This document shows, one piece after another, positions 34,676 to 46,117 of a stretch of DNA of 64,000 nucleotides. Source of the DNA: Ophioderma brevispina (taxonomy: Eukaryota > Echinodermata > Ophiuroidea > Amphilepidida > Ophiodermatidae); assembly GCA_023653785.1 (NCBI GenBank), contig JAMKCH010088182.1, forward strand, positions 124,001 to 188,000, given 5' to 3'. Position numbers and translations under genes: made by a program. Each line of letters starts with the position of its first letter. Position 1 is the first letter of the stretch. The notes beneath the pieces were generated by a model that made no database searches, was not told the origin of the DNA, and saw only the letters and a program-made list of their open reading frames with translations.

Positions 34676-34900
34676 TCATCTTACCCAATGTAGGAGAATA
34701 ATACCATTCATAAAATACTTTAAAGTGCTTAAAAGCCTCATTAAAAAATGTGTTTTTAGAATTGTCTTGAATTGTTCAAGGGTATCAGACGTTTTTATAT
34801 GAAGAGAAAAGTTTGTTCCAAATACGAGGTGCTGCACACGAAAAAAGACTATCGGCTCCAAGACTGATGACCGAGGTGGAACTAAATTAATTTCTTAACG
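34676..34900 (-). pseudogene. Non-LTR RT C-terminal fragment
   Basis: Minus-strand frames read A-A-P-R-I-W-N-K-L followed, one frame over, by H-I-K-T-S-D-T-L-E-Q-F-K-T-I-L-K-T-H. This is the C-terminal signature of CR1/L2/Jockey-type proteins (S-A-P-x-(I/L)-W-N-x-L-P ... F-K-x-x-L-K-x-x-L-F). Two frameshifts occur within 200 bp. The (AT)n repeat immediately upstream on this strand cuts the protein off. The lower-coordinate side would be the element's 3' UTR. Confidence 0.6.
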
Positions 34901-34918
34901 TAATGTAATCGAAGAGGG

Positions 34919-34935
34919 TTATATATATATATATA

Positions 34936-34990
<55 letters not shown>
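34919..34990 (+). repeat. (AT)n microsatellite
   Basis: About 70 bp of AT with one C interruption. Confidence 0.95.
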
Positions 34991-34992
<2 letters not shown>

Positions 34993-35002
34993 CCGCCATA
35001 TT

Positions 35003-35079
35003 TGGGGTCAAAAGGCCCAATGATTTAGCACGAAGCATATTTGAGGTCACAGGTCGAACAAATCTGAGGTCAAAGGTCA
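35003..35079 (+). promoter_or_regulatory. Cluster of DR1-type nuclear-receptor half-sites
   Basis: AGGTCA-C-AGGTCG (35044-35056) and AGGTCA-A-AGGTCA (35067-35079) are direct repeats with one-base spacing. A weaker GGGTCA-A-AAGGCC lies near 35005. DR1 sites bind RXR, HNF4 and COUP-TF type receptors in animals. The three also look like a short degenerate tandem repeat, so chance origin from a satellite is possible. Confidence 0.35.
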
Positions 35080-36632
35080 CACGGGGGATGCACTATAGCA
35101 GGACCGAATCAGGCGACCAATTGCGAGTCTGACGTAATTGACGGTGCCAGAACAAAAGTCGGCCGTGGAGAAGATCATCAGTGAAAATTAAAGCTGATTA
35201 AAACAGAGTTTACTTTCGTGAATTATTGTGTCCGTTAGTCGAAAACCCGACTCAAATAGGATATTTTTTGACATTTAATCATATTTTGTTCGAACATTTC
35301 CCGCAATAACATACTGCACATTTAAACCAATCACATCAGCGCCGCGCTGATTTTGACAAGCCTTGACATACGCGCAATTTGTCGCTAATTCTGTCCCGAC
35401 TATAGTATGTTTATACAAAAATACATTAAGTAACCGGGCCACTTGATTAATTAACTCTCCATGAACCATTTATGATTCACTCAAACAAAAAGAACCTAAA
35501 GCCATCAACCATATTATATTTTTTTTTAACCCGTGGGTATACCTATAAGCATTTAAGTGAATCAAATTACAAATTGAAACTGTTTAAAATTGCAAGGTTT
35601 CCACTACCTCGCTCCGTCTCACGGGCTCGATTACCAGTTGCGGCCCAGATCCTTCCCTTTCTATTTCAACTCTCTCTGAGTTGTGCTGGACCCCGGTCTG
35701 CCTCCACAAATTTTTTTCCTGGCCCTCCCACAGATCATAATACCAATATAATACTGTTCACTTGATTCAATGAGTCGTTATATACTTTCTTTTAGATTGA
35801 CCCGAAGTACACACCACCTACAGGAACGTTCACCTCTACCAGAAATATTTAAATTTAACAGAAAATTTTTAGATACAACATCAATTGATTCGTGTTGCAA
35901 TGCCTGGTCTGGTAATATATTATCTGATTCGGCAATATTTCGGGATATGGCAAACGCTCTGGCCTGTTAACAGTGTGTGCCTGTTCTATTGAACAAAACA
36001 AACCGCTTACCTAGCAGCGTTTGGAAACTAGTAAGGGATAATGAAAAACTATTAACTTAATAAACTTAAGTAGAGAGAAAATATCTTTTCTTCAATAATA
36101 CAATTATCCCCAGAGGGTCATTCACCTTTTCTTGTGTATTCTTACATTAATATCATGTGCTAAGAACAGGTCATTTTTACATGATTTCAAGATTAATTTG
36201 CTCATTTTTCCTCGAAATCAATTAGACTTATATTACAGATAACTAAACATTGTGGTTCCCCGTGGGATATTTTCCTAAAGCGTGTTAATTATGTTGCCCA
36301 TCCAGATGTTTATGGTAGCGTCCAGTTTGTACAATTGCAGAAATGGGACCGTCACCTTATCCGTGTTATTTTTACTCCGGGTCAACTCTGATGAATGGAA
36401 GTGGTACTGACCTTAAGTAACCAACTGTTTCCCTACTGCTTATTACAGCCTATCATGTATTAAAAAGGCTTTTATATTTTGCAATAGGTTAACTTTTTTC
36501 TTGTCATAAGTAGGTCAACTAAGTGCAGATTTTAAGAAACACAAAGAAGTATAAGGCCTACGAAACAACGTCAACATTTTGATTTGATGAGGAACATAAA
36601 AACCCAATACATTATCTATTAGTTTGTTGATG
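35080..36632. other. No recognised gene
   Basis: Several 60-100 codon ORFs, none recognised. AT-rich background. Confidence 0.4.
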
Positions 36633-36814
36633 CACTGTTAGAAATGTTCATTAAAAAACAGCGCTTTGACTGGCAGATGGGACTCACAACAGTTAAACCG
36701 AACCTTTTTACAGTTATTTGCACCCACAACAATTGAAACGACGTTTTTCTACAGTTATTTGCACGTCCCGGCTGACAGTCAAAACGACATTTTTTAAGAA
36801 CACTTTTAACAGTG
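36633..36814. mobile_element. MITE with CACTGTTA(G/A)AA ends
   Basis: The left end CACTGTTAGAAATGTTCATT and the right end, reversed, CACTGTTAAAAGTGTTCTT match over about 26 bp, both followed by AAAAAA. ACAGTTATTTGCAC occurs twice inside. It is 182 bp and non-coding. Confidence 0.7.
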
Positions 36815-37118
36815 TGTTAAACATCGATGTGCTATGTGGAATGTTCAAACAATCTATTTCCACCCATCACATCTGTGATTTATTTCAGAGAGTACATACT
36901 TTTAGGCCGTGATCGAGGCAATAAACGTAATCATCATGTTATTGCAGGCATACCCTTCCTGACGGCGGTTGTATATTTGTTTTGCATTGGAGGGGCTATG
37001 ATCCTAAAACTACACCGCATTTACTTATTTTTAATCTCCAAAGACCTGAATGATGCTATCATTTTGTTTGCCATCTATAGATCTGGTTCTGCCTCCGTAA
37101 TCAGATGTGGATGTGGAT

Positions 37119-37678
37119 GGCTCCTCTAGTCGTCTGCAAAAAAAGGCCATTGTCTCCATTGGTTAACTGATCATCACAGGGGATATCAACATCCCCATAA
37201 ATGTGCCTGACTCGATTGGAGCTAAAGCGATGAATGACCGCCTACATTTGGCTGACTTAAAACAGCCCCGTATTACATCTTCGATTGACTGATTTCGCGC
37301 AGTTCTCATGATTTTACGACTGTTATCTGCGATCTTCTATCAGATCATTTTTTTTTATTATTTTATTTTTTTTTTCATCCACATAGAAATCAGATCATTT
37401 TGCTATGTGTGATGAGCTCATCTCACGCCCTGATATCAGGAAGTGAATGGTGAAGTTAAGGAAAGTGTCTACTATCAATCTGGATATCTTTCGAAAAGAC
37501 AGAGCGGAGTCTTTAGATTTCGTCACGAGTAATTTAACAACATGGTCTTGTTATATAAACGTGTCCGTAATTATATTGTTATATAAACGTGTCCGTAATT
37601 ATACTGGTTGATCATGCACCAGAGACTTCTCGGCTTATCTGCATGAGAGCATAAACGCCATCGTATGCAGAATCTCTC
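37119..37678 (+). pseudogene. Non-LTR AP-endonuclease fragment, copy 1
   Basis: The plus strand encodes G-D-I-N-I-P-I-N-V-P-D-S (endonuclease motif G-D-F-N-I-P) followed by L-H-L-A-D-L-K-Q and S-D-H-F-A-M, the catalytic His region S-D-H. Then comes R-K-V-S-T-I-N-L-D-I-F in the linker before the RT. Frames shift between blocks. A T-rich insert with a repeated CAGATCATTT lies at 37349-37398 and is absent from copy 2. The copy ends abruptly at CTCTCC before A20T8. Confidence 0.6.
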
Positions 37679-37679
37679 C

Positions 37680-37707
37680 AAAAAAAAAAAAAAAAAAAAT
37701 TTTTTTT
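37680..37707 (+). repeat. A20T8 tract at duplication junction
   Basis: Twenty A then eight T separate copy 1 of the endonuclease fragment from the leader of copy 2. Confidence 0.9.
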
Positions 37708-37772
37708 GGTACGCAAAAGGTCCGCTTCTGGCAAATCCGCACCCCCCCGCATAAATTCCTGGCTACGGGCCT

Positions 37773-39030
37773 GGCTCCTCTAGTCGTCTGGAAAAAAGGC
37801 CTGTGTCTCCATTGGTTAACTGATCATCACTGCAGGGGATATCAACATCCTCATAAATGTGCCTGACTAGATTGGAGCTAAAGCGATGAATGACCGCCTA
37901 CATTTGGCTGACTTAAAACAGCGCCGTATTACATCTTCGATTGACTGATTTCGCGCAGTTCTCATGATTTTACGACTGTTATCTGCGATCTTCTATCAGA
38001 TCATTTTGCTATGTATGATGAGCTCATCTCACGCCCTGATATCAGGAAGTGAATGGTGAAGTTAAGGAAAGTGTCTACTATCAATCTGGATATCTTTCGA
38101 AAAGACAGAGCGGAGTCTTTAGATTTGGTCACGAGTAATCAGGTTTTAAACTTCTCTTGTATTTTACTGTATTGTGTATATTATGTCTTGTGTTAGATGT
38201 TTTCCTGTACGGAAAGGGTCTACCCATTCCGTATATCACTTAATAAAGATTGAATGAATAATAAACAACATGGTCTTGTTATATAAACGTGTCCGTAATT
38301 ATATTGTTATATAAAGGTGTCCGTAATTATACTGGTTGATCATGCACCAGAGAGTTCTCGGCTTATCTGCATGAGAGCATAAACGCCATCGTATGCAGAA
38401 TCTCTCCGCCAACCTAAAACGGAGAAACGCCGAGCGAAACCTAAGCAATGGACAAAGGAATATTTAAAAAAAAGCAATGCATATAATACAAGATCTTGTT
38501 TGAATTGTATAGCTTGAATAATATTGATCCACAGTCGCTGAATGTGACACTAGGCAGTTGTTTGCTCTTTGCCAATAGATTTAGACTTTAGAGCTTTCAA
38601 ACCGATCTAGCCAATCAGTTTTGCGATTTCTTTGATGAAATTTTACACAAAGTGTGCTTGATTTTGCTACTGTAGCACCAAATAAGACCGTTTTATCACA
38701 ATTAGATCCTATGTGTGACTCTTGACTTAAAACTTGAAATTCTTACGATCGTGCCCTCTGGATCCACTTCCGGATCCTACCTCTCTTATCAAGGACGTCC
38801 TGAGTTGTTTTCTATTATTAGTAAAGTTTTCAACTCATGTCTTCCGTGACTTAAGCAAACGCTTTTGACACATTCATTTGACGAATCCAAACCTCGCTAT
38901 GGAAAATATTTTCTGCCCTTTATCCTGGGAAGATAATCGAACGATCTGCCATTGCTCAGCTTCAGACGTACATGAGAGGCTGAGTATGTGGATGAGTATG
39001 ACTAAGCTGTGTCTGGGTTGCTTGGTATGT
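37773..39030 (+). pseudogene. Non-LTR element: endonuclease, linker and RT fingers
   Basis: Copy 2 of the endonuclease block (same motifs as the 37.1 kb copy) continues further. An R-R-N-A-E-R-N-like linker follows. A stretch with L-A-N-Q-F-C-D-F-F-D-E-I (about 38.6 kb) matches the x-F-x-x-F-F-x-x-K-I helix before L2/CR1 RTs. Next, C-P-L-D-P-L-P-(D/T) ... I-K-D-V-L-S-C-F-L (38.75 kb) is the RT fingers motif, and K-I-I-E-R-S-A-I-A-Q-L-Q-T-Y-M (38.95 kb) is the next RT helix. The protein then stops before the palm. At least five frame changes. The order and strand show one element of CR1/L2 type. Confidence 0.65.
38140..38263 (+). mobile_element. Short retrotransposon 3'-end insertion
   Basis: Copy 2 has about 124 bp between GAGTAAT and AACAACATGG that copy 1 (37529-37543) lacks. 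The insert ends TTAATAAAGATTGAATGAATAA, with a polyadenylation-type AATAAA and a short-repeat tail typical of CR1/L2-like 3' ends. A 5'-truncated insertion into one of two duplicates is the simplest reading. Confidence 0.65.
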
Positions 39031-39722
39031 GGTTCTGGAGATTATTCTAGGTTAAATAACAACTATGGAGCCACTGAGTGACTGACTCTGTTCACAATTA
39101 CATAACCCATGCGGGAATACCTACGTGGATACTCCCATGCAAATGAGCTTTGAGCTCTGTGCGATTATTTTAGTAATTTCATCCATTATTTAACACTCTT
39201 GTCACATATGTTAAGTTGGGTGGGGGGGGGGGCAAATACCACTTTAAGAGGTTTAAAGAGAGGAAAGCAGTCTAGCCTTAAATCCATCGGCACACAACAT
39301 GGCAAAGGGAAGGAGCAAAACATCAGGCATATGAGAAGATATGATAAAAGTAGTAAAGAATGAGTAAGATTTAAGGAATTAAATGTGTTTAACACATAAG
39401 GCAGGATAGCAGATGGATTCAGCGCCAAGTTGACACTAGGAATCTTGGACGAGTATTAAAAAAGTAACGACATTGTCGTGGTATTGCATGAACATACTCA
39501 TTTGGAACATGTGAATTTGAAGAAAAGTGACGATTTGAAATTGTTTGAGTAATCCAAAACAACCCACTCTGGTGAATCTTGGCACTTTTTAGTGTCATGT
39601 TCATCACACGTGTCTTACATTGACCCCAGGGATAATCACTCTGGTGTTGCCCATAGAAGATCCGGAAAGAGATACTTTTAACACATTTCGTGTAACTTTA
39701 GCACCCTAGTTATACTGTGTAG
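39031..39722. other. No recognised gene
   Basis: Small ORFs only; a 10-bp G run at 39223-39232. Confidence 0.4.
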
Positions 39723-40454
39723 GAATACGCTTGGCCTAGATTGTACACTTTTCCAAATCCCCACATAATTATCTCAATAATTTTTAATGAAAATGTTTTC
39801 CATAGAAATTCCATATAAATTCCTTAACGTAAGTTCCCTAGAGCGCGTTAAGTGACTTGAGATATGAGATCTGTTACTTCTATACGTATTTGTATTTATT
39901 ATTCGCATGTCATGACACATTGGCGCTACAATGAATATTCATGATAAACTTTAACGACGGAGGCCGAATCTCATTCAGTGCAGAAACAGTCCCAAATGAA
40001 TCAAAATAGCTGGGGGTTCCCCCATGATTCTTGGAGATTTTGGCCCGAAATCATGCTCCAGGAGCATATATTTTCAACTCGTCTCATAGGGGCGCTATTC
40101 ATTATTATGTGAAAAAAAAAAAAAAAAAAAAGAATACGCTTGGCCTAGATTGTACACTTTTCCAAATCCCCACATAATTATCTCAATAATTTTTAATGAA
40201 AATGTTTTCCATAGAAATTCCATATAAATTCCTTAACGTAAGTTCACTAGAGCGCGTTAAGTGACTTGAGATGTGAGATCTGTTACTTCTAAGAATATTT
40301 ATTACTGTATGTACGTATTTGTATTTATTATTCGCATGTCATGACACATTGGCGCTACACTGAATATTCATGATAAACTTTAACGACGGAGGCCGAATCT
40401 CATTCAGTGCAGAAACAGTCCCAAATGAATCAAAATAGCTGGGGTTCCCCCATT
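39723..40454 (+). repeat. Two-copy direct repeat with poly(A) junction
   Basis: Copies 39723-40025 and 40132-40454 are nearly identical (GAATACGCTTGGCCTAG to AATCAAAATAGCTGGGG). They differ by a few bases and a 22-bp insert (about 40293-40314) in the second. Twenty A (40112-40131) immediately precede copy 2. Confidence 0.9.
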
Positions 40455-40573
40455 GCTTAAACACGGTCTGTGTGGTATTTTAAAAACCACTTCACACTAC
40501 CTTGTTCAGTGCTTATTTGTTAACGTTATTCATATCAAAAATAAAAAATAAAAAAAAAAAAACCTTACAGGTT

Positions 40574-41000
40574 CCAACTTCACATTCCAACTTTTTATCG
40601 CCTTTGACGACATAGCTGATTCTATTGAAAAAGGAATCGACAAAATCCTTCTTGATTTTTAAAAACCGTTGATTTTAAGCAGTTGGTCAGCTCATAACAG
40701 AAAAAAATCCACCCAGGTTAACAAAATTACCACCGTGTCCCACAGCAGACATTACTTACCACATTAAAGCATTATGATATCATTGGCAATGTGTATAAAT
40801 GGATTTAAACCTTTTTTCAACGCTTACCCAGCAAGTTGTCTTGGAGGGTAAATGCTCTGCCACCACTAAATGTTTATTTGGCGTACCCCAAGGTACAGTC
40901 CTAGGACCCATGTTGCTTCCCTTTATGTAAATGGCACCCCATGTTTGTTACTATTTGATGACGATAAGCAGCGACTGCAGTAGGTAAGCTCTCATGAATT
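40574..41000 (+). pseudogene. Non-LTR reverse transcriptase palm fragment
   Basis: The plus strand shows I-A-D-S-I-E-K-G-I-D-K-I-L-L-D-F (RT motif around the first catalytic Asp), then in other frames H-Y-D-I-I-G-N-V-Y-K-W-I. Next is the exact G-V-P-Q-G-T-V-L-G-P-M-L motif and a catalytic-box relic L-F-D-D-D at the F-A-D-D position. A stop follows the F-x-x-A-F position and a frameshift breaks the region between the last two motifs. It is oriented like the 37.8-39.0 kb element and is the next RT segment in order, so it could be the same insertion interrupted by the 39.7-40.5 kb duplication. This is unproven. Confidence 0.65.
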
Positions 41001-42068
41001 TTCCTATTATCATTCAAATGCCGAAATAAACTTTTGCAGTACAAGACTCTAGCCTTCCACCATAGCGCATCGGAACAGTTTGGCGAAATCTACCATCAAT
41101 TTTCCTAGTCGTAACCAATTTAAGCAAGCTATGTCAGATTTTGCCTTTGGAACTGGATGCATAATAAATCTCCCAGACTTATTCCAACTCCAGCGAGATG
41201 CGGATCCTAACGTTTTGCCTGAGCAACATGATTTTTATTTGAAAGTAATACATTTCCCTCTGAAGTACGAGTGCAGATCCCACAAATTAACCATTAATTA
41301 TGAATTCCTCTGGTTTGCTCACTCAGCAGATGTAGGGACAAATGCGAGAGTGACCAGGAGATCTTACGTTCAAATCGTATATTGGTTCCATGTTTGATGA
41401 TTTCTATAAATATATTGACCAAAATGTGCAGTGTGCTTTTAAGCAATATTAATTTTGCTCATTCCAAAACGTTGGACTTCTGTATCCGTGTCTCTACACG
41501 TTCCGGCAATTCCCAAAAATCTGAAAATGACCGTTTAAAATGGCTTCCTCTCAACTGTAAGAAAACTTGTCGGCCAACGTCTGGAAAAATCGTTGAAGGT
41601 AAGCAAAAGTGGCAAAATTCAAAATTTCGCATCCGCAGGATAACCCTTCATTCGTAAGCAAACTTGTGAAGGATCGTCGGGAGTATTTTTTATAGATAAA
41701 TAAAAAAAAGCTATTTATAGGCTTCTGTTACAGTATAGGCAACTCTGGAAGGCGTTGGCTTGCTGCTTTCAACACCATAAAATGTAGATTTACATATTAT
41801 AATGGTCTGTCTGAATGCATAATTTATCCAACAATCGCCATCCCATGTGATTGTGAAACTCTGTAGCGTATACAACCGATAAAAGATATCACTTTTAACA
41901 CCAGGAAATGTTTATTCGTGCTTTAATTGCAATTTATTTTTGATATTTTAGTTATGCCATTGATAAAGAACCGAATATATTCCAAAGCTATGACCTTGTC
42001 GTTTATACTTCCTGTCGTCTAATTTGAAAATACTTTTACTTTGGAATCTCGCATCTTGTTTAGTTTGA
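41001..42068. other. No recognised gene
   Basis: ORFs at 41080-41397 and 41382-41657 are about 100 codons without known motifs. A GTTCAAATC word near 41370 resembles a B box but has no matching A box. Confidence 0.35.
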
Positions 42069-42271
42069 CGGTTGCCTTTCCAGAGGTCTATACTTTGAAA
42101 TTGGGATTGAGCACTCTTAATTCCAAAGATAGTCACCTGTAAATATACTGTTTACTGGTTATGTTATAATATCCTCATCCGTCTGAAAATCGGATACCCG
42201 ATGATCGTAAGTGAGGGGATTCCGTTAAACTCTGAGTAACGGTTGCCTTTCCAGAGGTCTATACTTTGAAA
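42069..42271 (+). repeat. Exact 32-bp direct repeat, 171 bp apart
   Basis: The word starting CGGTTGCCTTTCCAGAGGTC occurs at 42069-42100 and 42240-42271 without mismatch. The flanks differ after a few bases. Confidence 0.9.
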
Positions 42272-42393
42272 ATTTTTCATTAAGCTCTCCTGTTATGGTT
42301 TACGAATGATGATCGTCTGAGTGAGGGCGGCAACTACGTGCCGTCGAAGGCGGTGAACGCTAGGATGTAGAAATCTCGAATAGAACCCTTCAA

Positions 42394-42467
42394 GTTGTGA
42401 TGGCGCAATTGGTTAGCGCGCTCAAGTACTGACAGAGAGGTTGTGGGTTCGAGTCCCATTCACAGCA
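42394..42467 (+). pseudogene. tRNA-like sequence (tRNA pseudogene or SINE head)
   Basis: Seventy-four bases fit tRNA numbering. The acceptor stem is GTTGTGA/TCACAGC with discriminator A; the D arm GCGC...GCGC sits in a good A box (TGGCGCAATTGG); the T arm GTGGG-TTCGAGT-CCCAT has a perfect B box. The anticodon stem keeps only three of five pairs. The loop would read ACT, a serine anticodon that does not fit this short-variable-arm structure. It is therefore unlikely to be a working tRNA. No CCA is encoded and no poly(T) terminator follows closely. Confidence 0.6.
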
Positions 42468-42588
42468 AGTTCCTTTTACGATTGTAAATTGGGGTGGGGC
42501 AACGCCCGCTTTGTATCAATTTCTTTCGCCTATACATTATTTCCATAACAAAAATCACATCAGATTCGTGTAAACTCACATTCTTACG

Positions 42589-42591
<3 letters not shown>

Positions 42592-42631
<40 letters not shown>
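42592..42631 (+). repeat. (AT)n microsatellite
   Basis: About twenty AT units. ORFs on both strands with I-Y repeats are artefacts. Confidence 0.95.
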
Positions 42632-42634
<3 letters not shown>

Positions 42635-42639
42635 GTAGC

Positions 42640-44085
42640 CAAAGATGCGGCGAACGGAACATGTTTGGAAATAGAAGTAGGATCTCCAAAAGATACAAAG
42701 CTGCAGATAAAATATATATATAAAACACTTACTTTAAATTAAATTTACATGTGAATTATAGCGTGACTAGACATACTTTTCCTACTTCCATAATACATGT
42801 ATCATCATTTACGTGTCAAATATCGCGAATGTTTAATATGAGTTGCACAATGTTGAAAAGGTTAATTCAATTGATTCCTGCGCACATGATACGTCTTGCC
42901 TGCTATCCTAATCCTCCATAGAGGGAAGCGATTAAAAAAAAAATCAGTCGTGCAGGACAAAAAAAAAATACAAAGTCATCATTTGCAAAATCATTGTCAT
43001 TATTTCATTTTTTTTAAATATTTTCTGTCGTGCAAGACACACGTACTAATCATCATTTACATCATCATTACATAAAGACGGCGTCTTCGGCTTATTCACT
43101 TCAGGTGTGGTTTAATAGACTAGCAAGCGCTCTAAATATGCAAACAAAGTTTCAAAAATGGGGGCGCACTTTTCTGTACATTTTCTCTTGTCTCTTTAAT
43201 TTAGGGGGCTTCGTGACTCATTATGGCAAGACTTACTCACATGGCACAAACACTTGACACTTGTGTACTGTATGTATGTCAGGAACGCACAGCAATGTAA
43301 TGTATGGTTGCCAGTTCTTGAGTTTAAAGTCTCTTTATTAAATATATTAAGTGCTACGTATTTTACAACACAAATTGTCTTTTAGCTATATAAACTCGTA
43401 TTTGAAACTAAGGTCATCGAAGATTTGATTGACGCGAATCCGTGGTCACATAACATGTCACTACTTTACTTACAAAGAGTTATCTACTATTGAGAAGAAA
43501 TGCCATCTGGCTTCCCCATATTGGACATAAATTGAAAGAGGACAACCAAGTTGCATGCTATTATGTTAATAATAGTGCCACGCCATATGTAAGAAAACAC
43601 CCAAGTACAATGAACAACTATCGACATATCATGTAACTGGTTACAAAGACTTGAACTTAACAACAATACAATGTCCTTCAAACTAACTTACAAGCTTGTA
43701 TATGGGTCATGTTTGGCTATTGTGTATTGCCTTCCAATGAGGAAGACTTTGATAGGTACTTCTTAGAAAACTGTAAACCTAACCTTATGATGTATCTCCT
43801 GGAGAATGTCTGACCACATCAGATGACAATCATCAAATTTTTGTGTTTTGTCAAAAAACAAATAACATCCTATTGATTTCGTGTACAAAACTTTAAGCTC
43901 ATGGAGTCCCCCCCCCTTTGCCGACATCCGAATAAATTTAATTTGGTGGAGGTTATCATTTTGACAATTGGCACACTTTAAGACTAGGGACAAGAAAATT
44001 GGTTGACATGAGGGGCATCAGATGCACCATATTGCTGCTAATAACTAATATAACTCCCATCTTGGAGGCGACGCGTACGTAAAAC
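42640..44085. other. No recognised gene
   Basis: Small ORFs only. Confidence 0.4.
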
Positions 44086-44370
44086 TGTTAAGATCCCAAT
44101 TTTCAGCACCGCTGTCACCCAAAGACCCCATATATTTTGAAAATGACACACAAACACCCCATATTTTTTGGAAAGTTTTAAAGATCCCTATTTTGGGGGA
44201 AATTTTTGAAAAATTTAACCCAAATGGACCCTATATTTGGTGAAATTTTTTGCAAAATTTTCTAGAGCACATTTTGTGGAAAATTTTGAAAATTTGTTAC
44301 CCGGAATAAACCCTATTTTGGGGCATTTTGGCTTTCTCTCACCCAAATACCCCTATTTGTTTGAGTCCCC
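44086..44370 (+). repeat. Degenerate tandem repeat of CCC(A/T)ATTTT-type words
   Basis: CACCCAAA-GACCCCATATTTT-TTGGAAA-like units recur about every 50-55 bp five or six times with heavy divergence. Confidence 0.55.
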
Positions 44371-45208
44371 TGTCACCGAATGCCCCTGAGTTTGGAAGCG
44401 CCCGCCTTACCCCATATCCATTTCATATGTGACCCCCCCCCCCGGCCGTCGGGTATACGGGTACGTCGCGTAATTATTCCCTCGTAATGGTGTTACAACA
44501 AAATACTAGTGAACGATACACCATGTCACAGTGTACACGTTTACAATCGTGTAACAACGATTCAACTTGGCAACAGGGTTGCTTGAAATCGATAGCGACA
44601 GTTCCGCTTACACATTGAAAGTGTAATTAAAATGATGCAAGAAAAATCTAAATGTCATTAAATCCTAGGAGTGTCCACCACAAAACAAAACTGTCATCCC
44701 TATAGAACATATTTCTACATCAAATGGTGACATAATCTTTCGAGGACACCCTCTAGAATTATTGTAAAAAATGGTTAAAGTTGCAGCAAATTTCGTATTT
44801 TTGCATTTGCAAACTCGTGAGGGATTATGGGTAGTCTGGCAAGTCGACATTCATAAACGGCAGCATTTTTCAGAAATAAGACTAGGGGTCACGCAGGCGG
44901 CGGTATTTTTAAGTATATGGTTTGATGATAAAACAAATATGCTTTGGATAGAAATGAGAAGAATCAGCGCCTAAGTAAAGCCTTTTATGTTTCACAAAAA
45001 GTAATACCGCATGTATATAGTTGTGTGTAATGTAGACAAATGTATTGAAGTGTGTGTACACTAAGCATGGGGATTTAAAATGGGATGAAGCTGCAAAGAC
45101 TACATTATTATGCCACTACAACGATCTATGTATATAAAACGACACTCTAAATTTTGCAACGGATAATGCAATTGTGTTCAAATGGTCACCATTCGTTGAA
45201 ACTCTACT
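44371..45208. other. No recognised gene
   Basis: A 67-codon ORF (44771-44974 plus) is not recognised. Confidence 0.4.
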
Positions 45209-45735
45209 GATTTATAATCAGAGTAACTTTCAATGTTGACCCTTGTACAAATTGTGATACCTTTTTAACCGTCATTTTTACGCTATAACTCTAAAACAAA
45301 TTGTCGTAAGTGTACAAACTATACATATTTGGAATTTTTATAACTAGACGGACAACATGGAAAGTGTTTCAAGATGTAGTTTAAAAGTTTGACCCCTATA
45401 TAACCTTAAATTGACCCCTATTGAAAACAGTGACACCACAAATTTGAGACCTTGCATACTAACTACCAAAGATTGTCAAAAACCTTTCCAAGTAGCGTTT
45501 ATGAACATGTGTTGCGTAACCACATCTGTTTTTTTCAGGGGGCAAGCATAAAATTTGTTAGAATAGTATAGCCTATGTTGTTTTCACTGTAAATTTGCGC
45601 GTGTGCACAAAATCACGAACTTTTAAGGGGGCAAGAATTCCCACAAGGGGGACAGCTTCCCCCGGCCCCCATCCGCAGGTTTCGCCACTGGGCATGAGCG
45701 AACTCCTTAAATAGGGACCCTATAGTGCTGCAGCA
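45209..45735 (+). mobile_element. Foldback element, copy 2 (partial, interrupted)
   Basis: 45209-45480 matches the right half of copy 1 (GTTGACCC(C/T)TGTACAAATT, ATAACTCTAAA, TAGACGGACAACATGG). After about 210 bp of unrelated sequence, the terminus resumes at 45690-45735 (GGCATGA...GAACTCC, GGACCCTAT). The left half is missing. Confidence 0.65.
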
Positions 45736-46117
45736 CCAACCAGTTTAGGAGAGTGGTAACGGGGCCGGAGTAATAGCATTTGTCATCATAGCTAAAATTG
45801 ACCGTAGGGATGTATAGTTCATGAAAACAGGTGATGACAAAATTAAAAGTGGTGGGAATTTGCATACGACGCCATTTTCCAAAATGGAAGCCATCTTAAA
45901 GCCAAAAACACATAAGAAAACAATTTTGGTATTAAAAATGTTTTTTCTCGGTCAAGGAGTTCAATAAAACTATTTCTAAAACTATAAAATGTTGCATGTG
46001 CCGACATTTTCCAAGATGGCTGACATTTTATTGATACAAACCTTACATTTATTTTTATGTAGCCTATGAAGATGATTGTGCTGTCAAATTAAGATTTTCT
46101 GGGTCAAGGGAGTCAGA
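45736..46117. other. CCAAGATGG-type repeat
   Basis: Contains CCATTTTCCAAAATGGAAGCC and TTCCAAGATGGCTGACATTTT with GGTCAAGG(A/G)AGT following each, a diverged tandem repeat of about 160 bp. A related patch in reverse orientation lies at 54.95-55.25 kb. Confidence 0.45.

Noticed and set aside
41340..41395. B-box-like GTTCAAATC
   Set aside because: No matching A box at the right distance and no stem pairing.
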